From contig NZ_CP079863.1 of assembly GCF_025263485.1 (NCBI RefSeq), positions 5,766,001-5,830,000 on the forward strand: a stretch of 64,000 nt of DNA, read 5' to 3'. Numbering within the stretch: position 1 is the stretch's first letter; each line of letters starts with the position of its first letter. This DNA comes from Mycobacterium sp. SMC-2 (lineage in GTDB: Bacteria > Actinomycetota > Actinomycetes > Mycobacteriales > Mycobacteriaceae). Made by a program: the position numbers and the translations under genes. Of this stretch, positions 42,227 through 51,303 are shown piece after piece. The notes below the pieces were generated by a model. The model saw nothing but the letters and a program-made list of their open reading frames with translations, was not told the origin of the DNA and did not search any database.

Positions 42227-43588
42227 TCACATGAGAAGGGCGCGCCGCAGCACCTTGCCCGCCGGTGATCGGGGGAGCTCGCGGATTCGCACCCACTCGT
42301 CAGGGACTTTGAAGCCCATGGTTCTCGCCCGGGTCCAGACCCGGACCTCCTCGAAGTCGACCTCGTCGCCGACGACGTAGGCTCTGATCCGTTGACCGAG
42401 CCGCTCGTCAGGAATGCCGACGATGGCGACCTCGTGGATGCTCGGGTGGCAAGTGATGAGGGCCTCGACCTCCGCGGGGTCGACGTTCTCGCCGCCGCGG
42501 ACGATGCGGTCTCCAGCGCGTCCGACCAGTCGCAGCCGCCCCTCTTCGTCGAGGGTGCCGAGGTCTCCGGTGTGCAGCCACGCACCGTCCACCGCTCCGA
42601 ACAGGTGCGCGGCGCGGGCGACCACCTCTTCCCCGTCCAGCCGCAGCTCGACGCCCGGAAGGGCGACGCCGACCGTGTCCAAGCCAGTACCCGCGCGGTG
42701 GGCGTCGTCGTCGAGCCAAGTCAGCGGACTGCCCTCGGTCTGGCCGTAGAGCTGGATCAACCGAACCTCGGGCAGCGCGTCGATGACGCGACGGACGAGC
42801 GCGGGACCCATTGGGGCGGCGCCGTACTGGATGACCTCCAGCGGTGCATCTGCGAGCGCACCCCGTTCCAGGAGGTCGTGGAGCATCGTGGGCACGAGGA
42901 TGGTGTGCGTCGCGCCCAGTGCGGCGAGCTCAGCCCAGTGCGCGGCTGCCCCGCCGGGTAGCGGGGCGACCGCGGAGCCGGCGCCCAGCCCCACCAGGAG
43001 CTGGCCCAGGCCGGCAATGTGGTGCAGGGGTGATCCCGCGGTGACGATCGAGGTCGGGGTCAGGCCCAGGATCTCCGCGAGCAGTCTGATGCGGGCGACC
43101 AGCTCGCGGTGACGTCCGGGCACCCGCTTGGGGACGCCGGTTGTTCCGGACGTGTGCAACACCAGGGCGACGTCGGTGTCCGCTGGGACGGGCAACGGTG
43201 TGGTTGACCGGGGGAACGACGGAAGCAGCACTGGCCGGCATCCAGCACTGCGCACCAGGTCGGCCAACGATCCCTCGCCCACCACGACCAGCGGTGTCCG
43301 TCCCGGATCCAGCAGGGGTAGCAGGTCGGCGGGCCCGGAGCGCGGGTTCAACGGCGCCACGGGAAGTCCCAGTGCGGCGCCTGCCACGGTGAGGGCAAGG
43401 ACGTCCGGGCCCGAGGGGACGAGCAGCGGGATGTGCAGCGCGCCTTCGGTGGGCTGTCCGGCAAGCCAGTCCGCAGCTCCCGCCGCACGCTCGAGCAGTT
43501 CGCCTGTACTCCAGCGCACGTGCGGGGTGACCACCGCCAGCGACGTCCGGGGCCTCGCCCGAAGCAGGGTGAGCAGGGTCTCCACCAT
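42227..43588 (-). CDS. AMP-forming acyl-CoA ligase, short form
   Basis: 453 residues, shorter than the usual 500-550, mainly in the N-terminal domain. Motifs are present: LHTSGTTGVPKRVPG, IQLYGQTEGSP, GAWLHTGDLGTLDEEG, GRAGDRIVRGGENVDPAEVE and the C-terminal catalytic lysine in LPRSPAGKVLRR. Activates a carboxylic acid as CoA ester. It is followed upstream by a double-hotdog thioesterase-like gene 13 bp away, forming a two-gene unit. Confidence 0.88.
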   Translation of the reverse strand: MVETLLTLLRARPRTSLAVVTPHVRWSTGELLERAAGAADWLAGQPTEGALHIPLLVPSGPDVLALTVAGAALGLPVAPLNPRSGPADLLPLLDPGRTPLVVVGEGSLADLVRSAGCRPVLLPSFPRSTTPLPVPADTDVALVLHTSGTTGVPKRVPGRHRELVARIRLLAEILGLTPTSIVTAGSPLHHIAGLGQLLVGLGAGSAVAPLPGGAAAHWAELAALGATHTILVPTMLHDLLERGALADAPLEVIQYGAAPMGPALVRRVIDALPEVRLIQLYGQTEGSPLTWLDDDAHRAGTGLDTVGVALPGVELRLDGEEVVARAAHLFGAVDGAWLHTGDLGTLDEEGRLRLVGRAGDRIVRGGENVDPAEVEALITCHPSIHEVAIVGIPDERLGQRIRAYVVGDEVDFEEVRVWTRARTMGFKVPDEWVRIRELPRSPAGKVLRRALLM

Positions 43589-43601
43589 GGTGTGACTCCC
43601 T

Positions 43602-44417
43602 TCAGGTGGTGACAGCGTAGGTGGAGGTCGAGGACCCTAACAGCGCAGCGCTCTCGTCGAGCAGGCGGCACGTCGTCGAGACGATCTGACGTCCGACACG
43701 GTCGATCGACGCTTCGCAGCGCACCACGCACCCGGCCTGTGCCGGCACCGGGCGGAGGTAGCGGTGAGCGTGCTCCAGGGGTGCCACGGTGCGGCCCCGG
43801 GACGCGACCTGGCGTGAGGCGAGCTCCGAAAGCGCCGAGACGAAGCCGCCGTGGACATGGCCGTGGCGGTTGGCCACCCGCGGGTCCCCAGCCCAGCTGG
43901 TGACGACCCGATCCGCAGACTCTTCCTCGACGACCAGCGACAGGACCTCTTCGATCGCGGTGCCGTGGACACTGGTGTCGACCAGCGCGGCGAAATCGGA
44001 GGGCTCACGAACCAGTATGTGATACCTCGCGATCCCGTGGGCGAGCACCGCGCCCCGGTCGTCGACAACGTCACCGTAGGCCACCAGCAGCCCCCCTTGG
44101 TGGCTCAACACGTGGCCGTAGGAGAGCAGCTCGGTCCCGCTGCTGAGGACCCCGGCAGCGAAGCAGGTCTGCATGGCGCCGCTGATGCTCACCTCCTGCG
44201 CAGCCAAGGCAGTCATGGCCAGCATCCCCAGGCCGGAGTCCAGGACCACCTGCAGCAGCGCAGGATGGACGCGGCCGTCGGTGACCCACGCCGGTGCCAG
44301 CGCTGCTCGCGCACAGGCACCACGTTCGGGGGCATCGGTGAACGTCATCCCGGTCAACGTGAAGCAGGGCGAGGAGATCTGCCGTATCGGCCCGCGGGGC
44401 CGCAACCCGTCACTCAC
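43602..44417 (-). CDS. PaaI-like double-hotdog thioesterase
   Basis: 271 residues if GTG 44417 is used; ATG 44348 gives 248. Two hotdog units: N-terminal with ALLQVVLDSGLGMLAMTALA and CFAAGVLSSGTELLSYGHVL, C-terminal with VANRHGHVHGGFVSALSELA and HAHRYLRPVPAQAG. The HGHVHGG segment matches PaaI-type thioesterase active-site helices. Probably hydrolyses or edits CoA esters made by the adjacent ligase. An in-frame TGA two codons before the GTG separates it from a 28-codon upstream frame. Confidence 0.8.
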   Translation of the reverse strand: MSDGLRPRGPIRQISSPCFTLTGMTFTDAPERGACARAALAPAWVTDGRVHPALLQVVLDSGLGMLAMTALAAQEVSISGAMQTCFAAGVLSSGTELLSYGHVLSHQGGLLVAYGDVVDDRGAVLAHGIARYHILVREPSDFAALVDTSVHGTAIEEVLSLVVEEESADRVVTSWAGDPRVANRHGHVHGGFVSALSELASRQVASRGRTVAPLEHAHRYLRPVPAQAGCVVRCEASIDRVGRQIVSTTCRLLDESAALLGSSTSTYAVTT

Positions 44418-44420
44418 CTG

Positions 44421-44507
44421 TCAGCGCTCCTCATCGGGCCCGCCCACCTGGCGGCTGCCAGCTACCCGGGGCAGCGCATAGCTGCCCATCGAGACGATGT
44501 CGGTCAT
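44421..44507 (-). CDS. 28-codon frame upstream of hotdog gene, leader or truncated N-terminus
   Basis: ATG at 44507 with GAGG four bases upstream encodes MTDIVSMGSYALPRVAGSRQ and ends at TGA 44421. It is in the same frame as the hotdog gene, with the stop two codons before that gene's GTG. Either the hotdog protein once began here and was cut by a nonsense mutation, or this is a leader peptide. Confidence 0.3.
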   Translation of the reverse strand: MTDIVSMGSYALPRVAGSRQVGGPDEER

Positions 44508-44609
44508 ATAGCCTCGCTTTGGGGTAGGACCCGGGGGACGGATCGCGGATACATAATAAGGTATATAGTTAGATAATTGCCACGCAAGTCTGGCCGCCCC
44601 GCCATCAGG

Positions 44610-45138
44610 TCACCGGTGTCGTTGCTTCTTTGTGTGTGATGCGGGTTCAGCGGACGGTGAATCGTCGACCGGCAGCGCGATGCCCGTAACGTATTTGGCT
44701 TTGTCGCTGACCAGCCACTCGACAGCGGCGGCGATATCCTCGGGCGCCAGGATCGGCACTTACAACGCGTTCTGGATCGCGCGTCCGACTCGGAACCGCC
44801 GGCTTCAACGAGCTTGCCCCATGGCGTCGTTCATCGTCATGCCGCTCAAGACGCCATGCCCGGCACGAAGCGCACGCACAGGTCGACGACGGCGGCGACA
44901 TCCAGACCCGATTCCTTTCAATTTCTGACTTTGAGATTTCGCCGGATATGCGCCGCGGGAATCGGGCATCCGGATCGGCCTGACGGCCTGTCGGACACGG
45001 CCCGCCGTGTTCAGTTGAACCTCGTCCGGTACGGCATACACCCGCATTTGCGCGTGAAACCTGGTGCGATTGCGTTGATGCGAACGGCTTCGGCAGCGAA
45101 CGACGCCGCGGCCGACTTACCGATGCGCTCCCACTGCC
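44610..45138 (-). pseudogene. Decayed short-chain dehydrogenase
   Basis: On the minus strand an SDR middle part, AAASFAAEAVRINAIAPGFT, lies at about 45030-45120, and the C-terminal part VPILAPEDIAAAVEWLVSDK, then AKYVTGIALPVDDSPS, at 44610-44775. They are in different frames, with stops and unrelated frames between. The Rossmann N-terminus and the active-site Tyr region are missing. Clear relic of a gene like the mycofactocin-type SDRs, not functional. Confidence 0.65.
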
Positions 45139-45148
45139 ATGTTGACCC

Positions 45149-45484
45149 TTGAACGTTGACCTGGTTAGCTACGTCAGCTACACAACACCGGGCAACTGGA
45201 TGACCACCGGGCTTGACCCCGACCTTCGCCGGGCCTACGAGCGCGAGCTGCTGGAACGGTATCGGGATGGCCTCCGCGCCGGTGGAGTCACCGACGTCCC
45301 CAGTTACGACAAGGCTTTTGAGCGTTACCGGCTCTTCTCCGCCGAAGCCTGGGACGCCACCGCCATGACCATCAACTGGCCCGGACTTCAAGCACCGGAG
45401 AACGCCGAAGCCGCGTGGCGACGCGCCTGCATAGCCGTCGAGGATCTCGAGACCGCGGCGCTCCTCAACCGCTTCAACCGCTAA
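45149..45484 (+). pseudogene. 5'-truncated phosphotransferase-like fragment
   Basis: The frame encodes TTGLDPDLRRAYERELLERY, then RDGLRAGGVTDVPSYDKAFERY, which resembles the C-terminal helical part of the aminoglycoside/choline-kinase-like (EcKinase, DUF1679-type) phosphotransferases common near catabolic genes in mycobacteria. The kinase catalytic part is absent upstream, where SDR remnants begin. Probably a fragment left by rearrangement. Confidence 0.5.
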
Positions 45485-45526
45485 CGAACGTGCATGGCCG
45501 CCGGCCGACACACCGTTGATCGAGCT

Positions 45527-45544
45527 AGTTTATCTATATAAACT
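45527..45544. promoter_or_regulatory. Palindrome upstream of truncated acyl-CoA dehydrogenase
   Basis: AGTTTAT, CTAT centre, ATAAACT: 7-bp arms matching at 16 of 18 positions overall, ending 28 bp before the ATG at 45573. AT-rich and well placed to be an operator over a promoter for the plus-strand genes. Confidence 0.45.
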
Positions 45545-45572
45545 CACGCAGCGCAGAAGCCGAGGAAAAGCG

Positions 45573-45946
45573 ATGGATCTGTTATTCACCAACGATGACT
45601 GTGCGTTTCGCGATGACGTGCGCCAGTGGCTGCGCGCCAACATTCCCTATACCGAACGCCCTCAGGACTTCCAGGGCGCGCGGGCGTGGGACATGGCGTG
45701 GCAGCGCGCGCAGTTCGACGGCGGTTTCGGCGGTATAGCCTGGCCGCGCGACTACGGCGGGCAGGGTCTGCCGTTGGTGCGTCAACTGATCTGGTACGAG
45801 GAGTATGCCCGCGCGGGTGGGCCCGACATCGGTTGCGGGTTCGTGGGTATCAACCAACCCACACCCTGTGCACGGTCGAAGGCTTGCACCGCGCGGCCGC
45901 ACAGTTGGGATCACTGCCCCGCACCGACCCACTGGAGGACTTATGA
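45573..45946 (+). pseudogene. Acyl-CoA dehydrogenase with large internal deletion
   Basis: The first 90 or so codons are a normal acyl-CoA dehydrogenase N-terminus (FRDDVRQWLRANIPYTERPQ, GIAWPRDYGGQGLPLVRQLI). After CGFVGINQP the frame changes to what looks like a genuine C-terminal tail, HTLCTVEGLHRAAAQLGSLP, ending at a TGA that overlaps the next gene's ATG. About 270 codons are missing and the two ends are out of frame with each other. The preserved ATGA shows this was the gene before the crotonase. Confidence 0.75.
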
Positions 45947-46716
45947 GCAGCACCGAACTGGCAGCCGAGATCGTCGACGGTGTCGGCGTGGTGTCGCTGA
46001 ACCGTCCGCACCGCCACAATGCCGTCACCGACGCGCTGTTCGACGCGCTGAGTACCACCGTGCGCCGCTATCTCGACGACCCCGCGGTGGGCTGCCTGCT
46101 GCTGCGCGGCGAGGGCCCGTCGTTCTGCTCGGGCCGTGACACCGCCGAACTGGGCCACCGCGCGGGCGGCGAGGACGATTTCACCTTCGTGCGGGCTCAT
46201 CAACGGCTGCGCCTGGACATGCTCGACGCCACCAAACCCATTGTGGCCGCGGTCCAGGGCGCTGCGCTTGGCGGCGGTTTCGAAATGGCGCTGGCCGCCG
46301 ACATCCGCATCATCGCCGACAACGCGGTCTTCGGGCTGCCCGAAGTGGAGCTCGGACTGGTACCCGATACCGGCGGCACACAGATCCTGCCCGCGCTGGT
46401 CGGTCCCGCCCGCGCCAAGTACCTCGTCCTCAGCGGTACACGAATCGACGCAGCAACCGCCTATGCCTGGGGCCTGGCCGAGGAACTCGTGCCCGCCGAC
46501 GTGCTGAGGGCCCGCGCCATGCAGCTGTGCCGGCTGCTGGCCACCCGACCGGCGTTGGCGATGTCGATGGGCAAGATGTTGGTGAATCAGTCCACGGCAG
46601 GTGCCATCCGCACCGGCATCGGCCAGGAGTTGCTGGCGCAGACGGCGCTGTTCGGCTCGTCGGACTATCAACGGATCAAGCAACGCGCGACGGGTGCGCG
46701 ACAGGAGGGCCACTGA
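45943..46716 (+). CDS. Enoyl-CoA hydratase/isomerase (crotonase family)
   Basis: 257 residues. Motifs VSLNRPHRHNAVTDALFDAL, RGEGPSFCSGRDTAELG, AAVQGAALGGGFEMALAADI and GLPEVELGLVPDTGGTQILP; the Glu in LPEVELGL fits the hydratase active-site position. ATG overlaps the stop of the damaged dehydrogenase gene; the DECR-like SDR follows two bases later. Likely once part of a beta-oxidation-type unit for an unusual acyl-CoA. Confidence 0.88.
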   Translation: MSSTELAAEIVDGVGVVSLNRPHRHNAVTDALFDALSTTVRRYLDDPAVGCLLLRGEGPSFCSGRDTAELGHRAGGEDDFTFVRAHQRLRLDMLDATKPIVAAVQGAALGGGFEMALAADIRIIADNAVFGLPEVELGLVPDTGGTQILPALVGPARAKYLVLSGTRIDAATAYAWGLAEELVPADVLRARAMQLCRLLATRPALAMSMGKMLVNQSTAGAIRTGIGQELLAQTALFGSSDYQRIKQRATGARQEGH

Positions 46717-46717
46717 C

Positions 46718-47572
46718 ATGGCACTGCCGGCTCCTCCCCCGCTGGGCACCGCGATGCTGCCGCCGAACACCTACGCCGGTCAGGTCGTTGTCGTCACCGG
46801 CGGCGGCACCGGACTGGGCCGCACGATGGCCGTCGAATTCGCCCGCCTGGGTGCGGCTGTCGTGGTGGCCAGCCGCAAACCCGACCATCGCGAGATGGGT
46901 TGCCGGGCCGTCGAGCAGGTCGGCGGCACAGCGCTCGGTGTTGCGCTGGACGTGCGCGACGCCGACGCGGTCGCGGCGATGTTCGACACGGTCGAGCGCG
47001 ATCTGGCACCCGTCGATGTGGTGATCAACAACGCCGCGGGTAACTTTCCCGTGCCCGCGGCCAGGATGAGTCCGGGCGCGTGGCGCAGCGTCGTCGATAT
47101 CGTGTTGACCGGAAGTTTCTTGTGCAGCAGGGAATTCGCCACTCGGGCGATCGCTCGGGGTGCTGCGGGCGCGGTGCTCAACATCGGTGCCACCTACGCG
47201 TGGACCGGCGGGCCGGGTACCGCCCATTCGGCTGCGGCCAAGGCCGGAGTCACCAACCTGACTTAGTCGCTGGCCGTCGAATGGGCGCCACACGGTATCC
47301 GGGTGAACTGCCTGGCGCCGGGCAAATTCCCCCACGATGACCTGCCGAAGGTGCTGCGGGCGCGCTCGACCCCTGAGCAGGATGCGGCCCGGATCCCCGG
47401 CGGGCGCGTCGGCCAACCGCATGAACTCGGTTGGGCGGCAACGTATTTGTGCTCGCCCTACGCCGCATACCTCACGGGGCACACGCTCGTCTTGGATGGC
47501 GCGAACTGGTTGCGGCGCAGCCTGACCATGCCCGACTTCATTCCGATCGAACAGCAGCTGCCCGAGGGCTAG
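46718..47572 (+). pseudogene. 2,4-dienoyl-CoA reductase-like SDR interrupted by amber codon
   Basis: Frame starts MALPAPPPLGTAMLPP; cofactor motif VVTGGGTGLGRTMAVEFARL, NNAAGNFPVP, and HSAAAKAGVTNLT where the usual SDR Tyr is absent but the Lys kept, as in dienoyl-CoA reductases. A TAG at 47264-47266 then stops it, yet the same frame continues with SLAVEWAPHGIRVNCLAPGK to a natural end at 47572, with no other fault. In relatives the residue is commonly Gln (NLTQSLAVEW), so CAG to TAG is the likely change. Truncated product would lack the C-terminal third. Confidence 0.8.
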
Positions 47573-47585
47573 GCGGCCCGACGAC

Positions 47586-49202
47586 TCATCGGCCGAAGTG
47601 GGTCGCGCGCAGGTCGGCCTTGCGGACCTTACCCAGTGAGGTGCGGGGCAGTGATTCCACGATCGCGAGCCGTTCGGGGGTCTTCTGCTTGGCCAGACCC
47701 GAGGCGGCGAAGTGGCGCCGCACTTCGTCGAGATCCAGGCGCGCTCCGGGTTCGAGCACCACGACGGCGGCGACCACGTCGCCGTAGCGAGGGTCGGGGG
47801 CCGCCACCACCGCGCCTTCCCGCACCGCCGGGTGGGCGTTGAGGATGTCTTCGACCTGGCCGGACGAAATCGTCTCCCCCGCCCGGATGATCACGTCTTT
47901 GATCCGATCGGTGATTGTCAGGCGGCCTTTGGCGTCGAGATGACCGAGATCGCCGGTCCGAAACCAGCCGTCGGGGGTGAATGCAGCCGCGTTGAGCACC
48001 GGATCGTGGTAGCCGATGAATTGGTCGGGGCCCTGCACCACGACTTCGCCGTCCTGGCCACACGGCACCGGTGTTCCGTCGGGACCCAGGATTCGCACCG
48101 AGGAGCCGCGCATCGGTGTGCCGTCGGTGCCCAGCCGTGCCGTGTCGGGATCCTCGGGATGCCCACCGGTGACCGTGGGATGCTCTGTGAGCCCATAACA
48201 GCGGTAGGTGGTGATGCCGGCGGCGGCGGCGCGTCGTCCCTGCTCGTCGGTGACCGTCGCGGCGCCGACCAGGAACTCGCGCAGGCTGGCCAGTTTCTCC
48301 GCGGTGTCGCCGAGATCCAGCAGGCCCTCCAGGTGAAAGGGCGTTCCCGCGGTCGAGGTCACCCGGTAGCGGGCCACGATGTCGGCGGCCCGAGCCGGCT
48401 CCCAGCTGTCGACGAAGACCACGTGGGAGCCCGACATCAGCGGCCGTAGCAGTGAGCCGACACCGGCGATGTGGCCCGGCGGGAATGACACCAACTGAAC
48501 ATCGCCGGGCTTGCCGGCGATGAGGTCGGCCACGGTGGCCTGCTCGGCCAGCAGCGAGTTATGGGTGTGCCGAACCCCTTTGGGTGCTGACGTTGTTCCC
48601 GAGGTGTAGAGCAGCAGACAGACGTCGTCGGCCGACGGTGACGGCTCGGCATAGTCGGCCGACCGCGCAGGCAGTGTCGACCAGCCCAGATAGCCCTGGC
48701 CGGATTCGGCGCCGACGAGCACGGTGTGCTGCAGGGTGGCGATGCGTGCGTAGTCCTCGAGTCGGTCCAGATTCGACGTCGACCGGAGCGTCGCCGCCAT
48801 GATCAGGACCTTGGCGGCGCTTTCGTCCAGGATGAAGCCGACTTCGTGTGGACCGTAGATGTGGATTATCGGGACCAGCACGGCCCCGCAGAGCAATACC
48901 GCCTCGTAGGCGATTGCGCACTCCAGGCGATTGGTCAGCTGGACTGCCACCGCGTCGCCGCACGCTACGCCGAGCCGCTGCAGCCCCGCCGCCACAGCCA
49001 GTGCCTTGCCGTGGATATCGGCGACACTGGACCTGGTCTCGGTTTGCTCGGTGATAAAAACCACCGGGCTATCGCCATGCCGGGCTGCGCCATCGCGCAA
49101 GGCGTCGATGCAGGTGCGCGTCGAGTACCAGCCCTGGCGGTACCAATTGTCGCGTAATGGTGCGTAGTCGAACCCAGTCGACGGCGTGGCGTCGGTGACC
49201 AT
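47586..49202 (-). CDS. AMP-forming acyl-CoA ligase
   Basis: 538 residues. Motifs LLYTSGTTSAPKGVRHTH, YRCYGLTEHPTVTGG, DGWFRTGDLGHLDAKG, TDRIKDVIIRAGETISSGQV and the catalytic lysine in RTSLGKVRKADLR. ATG shares one base with the stop of the second ligase gene (TAATG). It converges on the broken SDR. Two ligases in tandem suggest two acids, or one acid at two stages. Confidence 0.9.
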   Translation of the reverse strand: MVTDATPSTGFDYAPLRDNWYRQGWYSTRTCIDALRDGAARHGDSPVVFITEQTETRSSVADIHGKALAVAAGLQRLGVACGDAVAVQLTNRLECAIAYEAVLLCGAVLVPIIHIYGPHEVGFILDESAAKVLIMAATLRSTSNLDRLEDYARIATLQHTVLVGAESGQGYLGWSTLPARSADYAEPSPSADDVCLLLYTSGTTSAPKGVRHTHNSLLAEQATVADLIAGKPGDVQLVSFPPGHIAGVGSLLRPLMSGSHVVFVDSWEPARAADIVARYRVTSTAGTPFHLEGLLDLGDTAEKLASLREFLVGAATVTDEQGRRAAAAGITTYRCYGLTEHPTVTGGHPEDPDTARLGTDGTPMRGSSVRILGPDGTPVPCGQDGEVVVQGPDQFIGYHDPVLNAAAFTPDGWFRTGDLGHLDAKGRLTITDRIKDVIIRAGETISSGQVEDILNAHPAVREGAVVAAPDPRYGDVVAAVVVLEPGARLDLDEVRRHFAASGLAKQKTPERLAIVESLPRTSLGKVRKADLRATHFGR

Positions 49203-50719
49203 TAGGAGTACTTCTTGACCAGCTCGTGCTTGTAAAGCTTTCCGGTATCCGAACGAGGCAGCTGCGCCTCAAACGAGATCGACCGCGGACACTTGAAGTG
49301 CGCCAGGCGTTCTCGAAGCCATGCCAGGAGTTCTTGTGCGAACTCGTCGGTGGCGTCGGTGGCATCGACGGTTTGCACGGCGGCTTTCACCAACTGACCC
49401 ATCGACTCATCGGGGATGCCGAACACCGCGGCGTCGAGCACCCGCGGGTGGGTGATCAGCATGTCCTCGGCTTCCTGCGGATAGATGTTCACACCGCCCG
49501 AGATGATCATGTGGTGGCGCCGGTCGGTCAGGTAGAGGTAGCCGTCATCATCGAGGTAGCCGACATCGCCGACGGTCACCCATCCGTGGGCGTCGCGCGC
49601 TGCGACGGTCTTCGCCTCGTCATTGAGATAGGTGAACGGATGCCCGCCCTCGTAGTAGATCTCACCGGTATGGCCGGGCGGAAGTTCATTGCCGTTCTCG
49701 TCGAGGATGTGTGGGGCGCCGACCAGCGGTTTGCCCACCGACCCGGGGTGGGCCAACCAGTCTTGCGCCCGGATGAACGAGGCGCCGACAGCCTCCGAGG
49801 AGGCGTAGTACTCATCGACGATGGGCCCCCACCATTGGATCATCTGGTGCTTGATAGCGACCGGGCACGGCGCGGCGGCGTGGACCACGCGCTGCAGGCT
49901 GGAGACGTCATACGAATTGCGCACGGAATCAGGGAGTCTGAGCATCCGGACGAACATCGTGGGAACGAACTGGCCGTGCGTGATCTGATGACGCTGGATG
50001 GCGTCCAACGCCTGTTCGGCGTCGAATTTCTCCATCACCACAGTGGTGCCGCCCAGCGCCTGCACCGACATAGACCAGAATGACGGGGCGGTGTGATACA
50101 GCGGTGCCGGGCTCAAATACACCGACTGGTCATCGATGCCGACCGCGTTCAGCAATGGGGTCAAGATGTTGGGGGCCTCGGCCGGAGGCAGGTGCGGCAG
50201 CTCGCGCCGGATTCCTTTGGGGCGTCCGGTGGTTCCCGAGGAGTACTGCAGCAGGTCGCCTTCCCGCTCATCGGCGATCGGAGTGTCGGGCTGGTCGGCG
50301 ACACAGTCGGGATAGCGCAGCCAGCCCTCGAGTTGGTCGTCGGCCAGGATCCTCAGCTCCGGCAGACCGTTGCGGAGGTGTTGGGCCAGTTCGCCACACA
50401 CCTGCCGGAGCGCTCGCGAGCCGATGACCGCGGTTGCGCCGCTGTCGGTGACGATGTAGGCGGCTTCGGCCGCGGTCAGATGGGTGTTGATCAGTGCGTA
50501 GTACAGACCGGCGCGCCGCGCCGCCCACATCACCGCGTGCACGTGCTCGTTGTTCTCCATGAGCACCGCAATGGTGTCGCCCTCGCGCAGGCCCGCCTGG
50601 CGGAAGTAATGAGCCAGCCGGTTGGCTCGCGCCTCGAGTTCCGCGAAGCTGAGCCGGATACCGGACGGGTGCAGAACCAATGCCGTCTTGTTGGATTCGA
50701 TCCAGTCACGAATCTGCAT
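49202..50719 (-). CDS. AMP-forming acyl-CoA ligase
   Basis: 505 residues. Motifs LLQYSSGTTGRPKGIRRE, VDEYYASSEAVGASF, HGWVTVGDVGYLDDDG, TDRRHHMIISGGVNIYPQEA and the lysine in PRSDTGKLYKHEL. The A7 segment has GWVTVGD in place of the common GWxxTGD. Nine bases follow the DUF35 gene. Likely activates the same or a related acid as its neighbour. Confidence 0.9.
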   Translation of the reverse strand: MQIRDWIESNKTALVLHPSGIRLSFAELEARANRLAHYFRQAGLREGDTIAVLMENNEHVHAVMWAARRAGLYYALINTHLTAAEAAYIVTDSGATAVIGSRALRQVCGELAQHLRNGLPELRILADDQLEGWLRYPDCVADQPDTPIADEREGDLLQYSSGTTGRPKGIRRELPHLPPAEAPNILTPLLNAVGIDDQSVYLSPAPLYHTAPSFWSMSVQALGGTTVVMEKFDAEQALDAIQRHQITHGQFVPTMFVRMLRLPDSVRNSYDVSSLQRVVHAAAPCPVAIKHQMIQWWGPIVDEYYASSEAVGASFIRAQDWLAHPGSVGKPLVGAPHILDENGNELPPGHTGEIYYEGGHPFTYLNDEAKTVAARDAHGWVTVGDVGYLDDDGYLYLTDRRHHMIISGGVNIYPQEAEDMLITHPRVLDAAVFGIPDESMGQLVKAAVQTVDATDATDEFAQELLAWLRERLAHFKCPRSISFEAQLPRSDTGKLYKHELVKKYS

Positions 50720-50728
50720 GCGCTCAAC

Positions 50729-51226
50729 TCAGTGGTCGTTGCCGCGGTGACCGACCTCGGCTGGACGCACCGGTCGGAACAACGGAATCCACACCCGGCT
50801 CTCGTCATCGCCGGTTCCCGTCGGCCAGTCTTCGAAGAACACCCCGACCTCAAGGCCGACGTGGACGTCCTGGACCGCGATGTCCACGACGTTCGTGATC
50901 AAGCGGACATCGGGCTCGTCGGCCAGCTCGACTATCGCGACGACGTAGGGCGGTTCGAAGCCGGGAATCCAGGGCTGACGGTTGATGGTGTAGGCGGCCA
51001 CCGTGGCGCGGCCGGAGACCTTCTCCGGGGCGACGTCGAAGCTTCGGCAGCGCCAACAGACCGGTCCGGGCGGGTGGTAGAAGTGTCCGCAGCCGTGGCA
51101 GCGGAAGATCCGCAACTCGCCGTCGCGCCCGCCGGTCCAAAACGGGGTTGATTCGGCCGTTGGAGTTGGGGCCAAACGCAATCGGGGCCGCCGATACGGC
51201 GAGCCGACGGTCGCGGGGTCAGTCAC
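50729..51226 (-). CDS. DUF35/OB-fold acyl-CoA-associated protein with zinc ribbon
   Basis: 165 residues from the GTG at 51226 (GGAG six bases upstream). A four-cysteine zinc ribbon is visible: FRCHGCGHFYHPPGPVCWRC, followed by the OB-fold part GRATVAAYTINRQPWIPGFE and PYVVAIVELAD. Such proteins partner thiolases or MaoC-like enzymes in steroid and acyl-CoA degradation, often forming aldolase or hydratase complexes. No thiolase is adjacent here. Confidence 0.85.
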   Translation of the reverse strand: MTDPATVGSPYRRPRLRLAPTPTAESTPFWTGGRDGELRIFRCHGCGHFYHPPGPVCWRCRSFDVAPEKVSGRATVAAYTINRQPWIPGFEPPYVVAIVELADEPDVRLITNVVDIAVQDVHVGLEVGVFFEDWPTGTGDDESRVWIPLFRPVRPAEVGHRGNDH

Positions 51227-51303
51227 GGTGACTCCGCGTGGTGATTCTGTGGTCGGACATGATCTGTGGCCCTCCGGTTGATCGGGGTGGTGAAGGTGCG
51301 GTG

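Noticed and set aside
45805..45942. Longer crotonase starting within the acyl-CoA dehydrogenase remnant
   Set aside because: Upstream residues are non-family sequence; ATG 45943 with ATGA overlap fits crotonase length.
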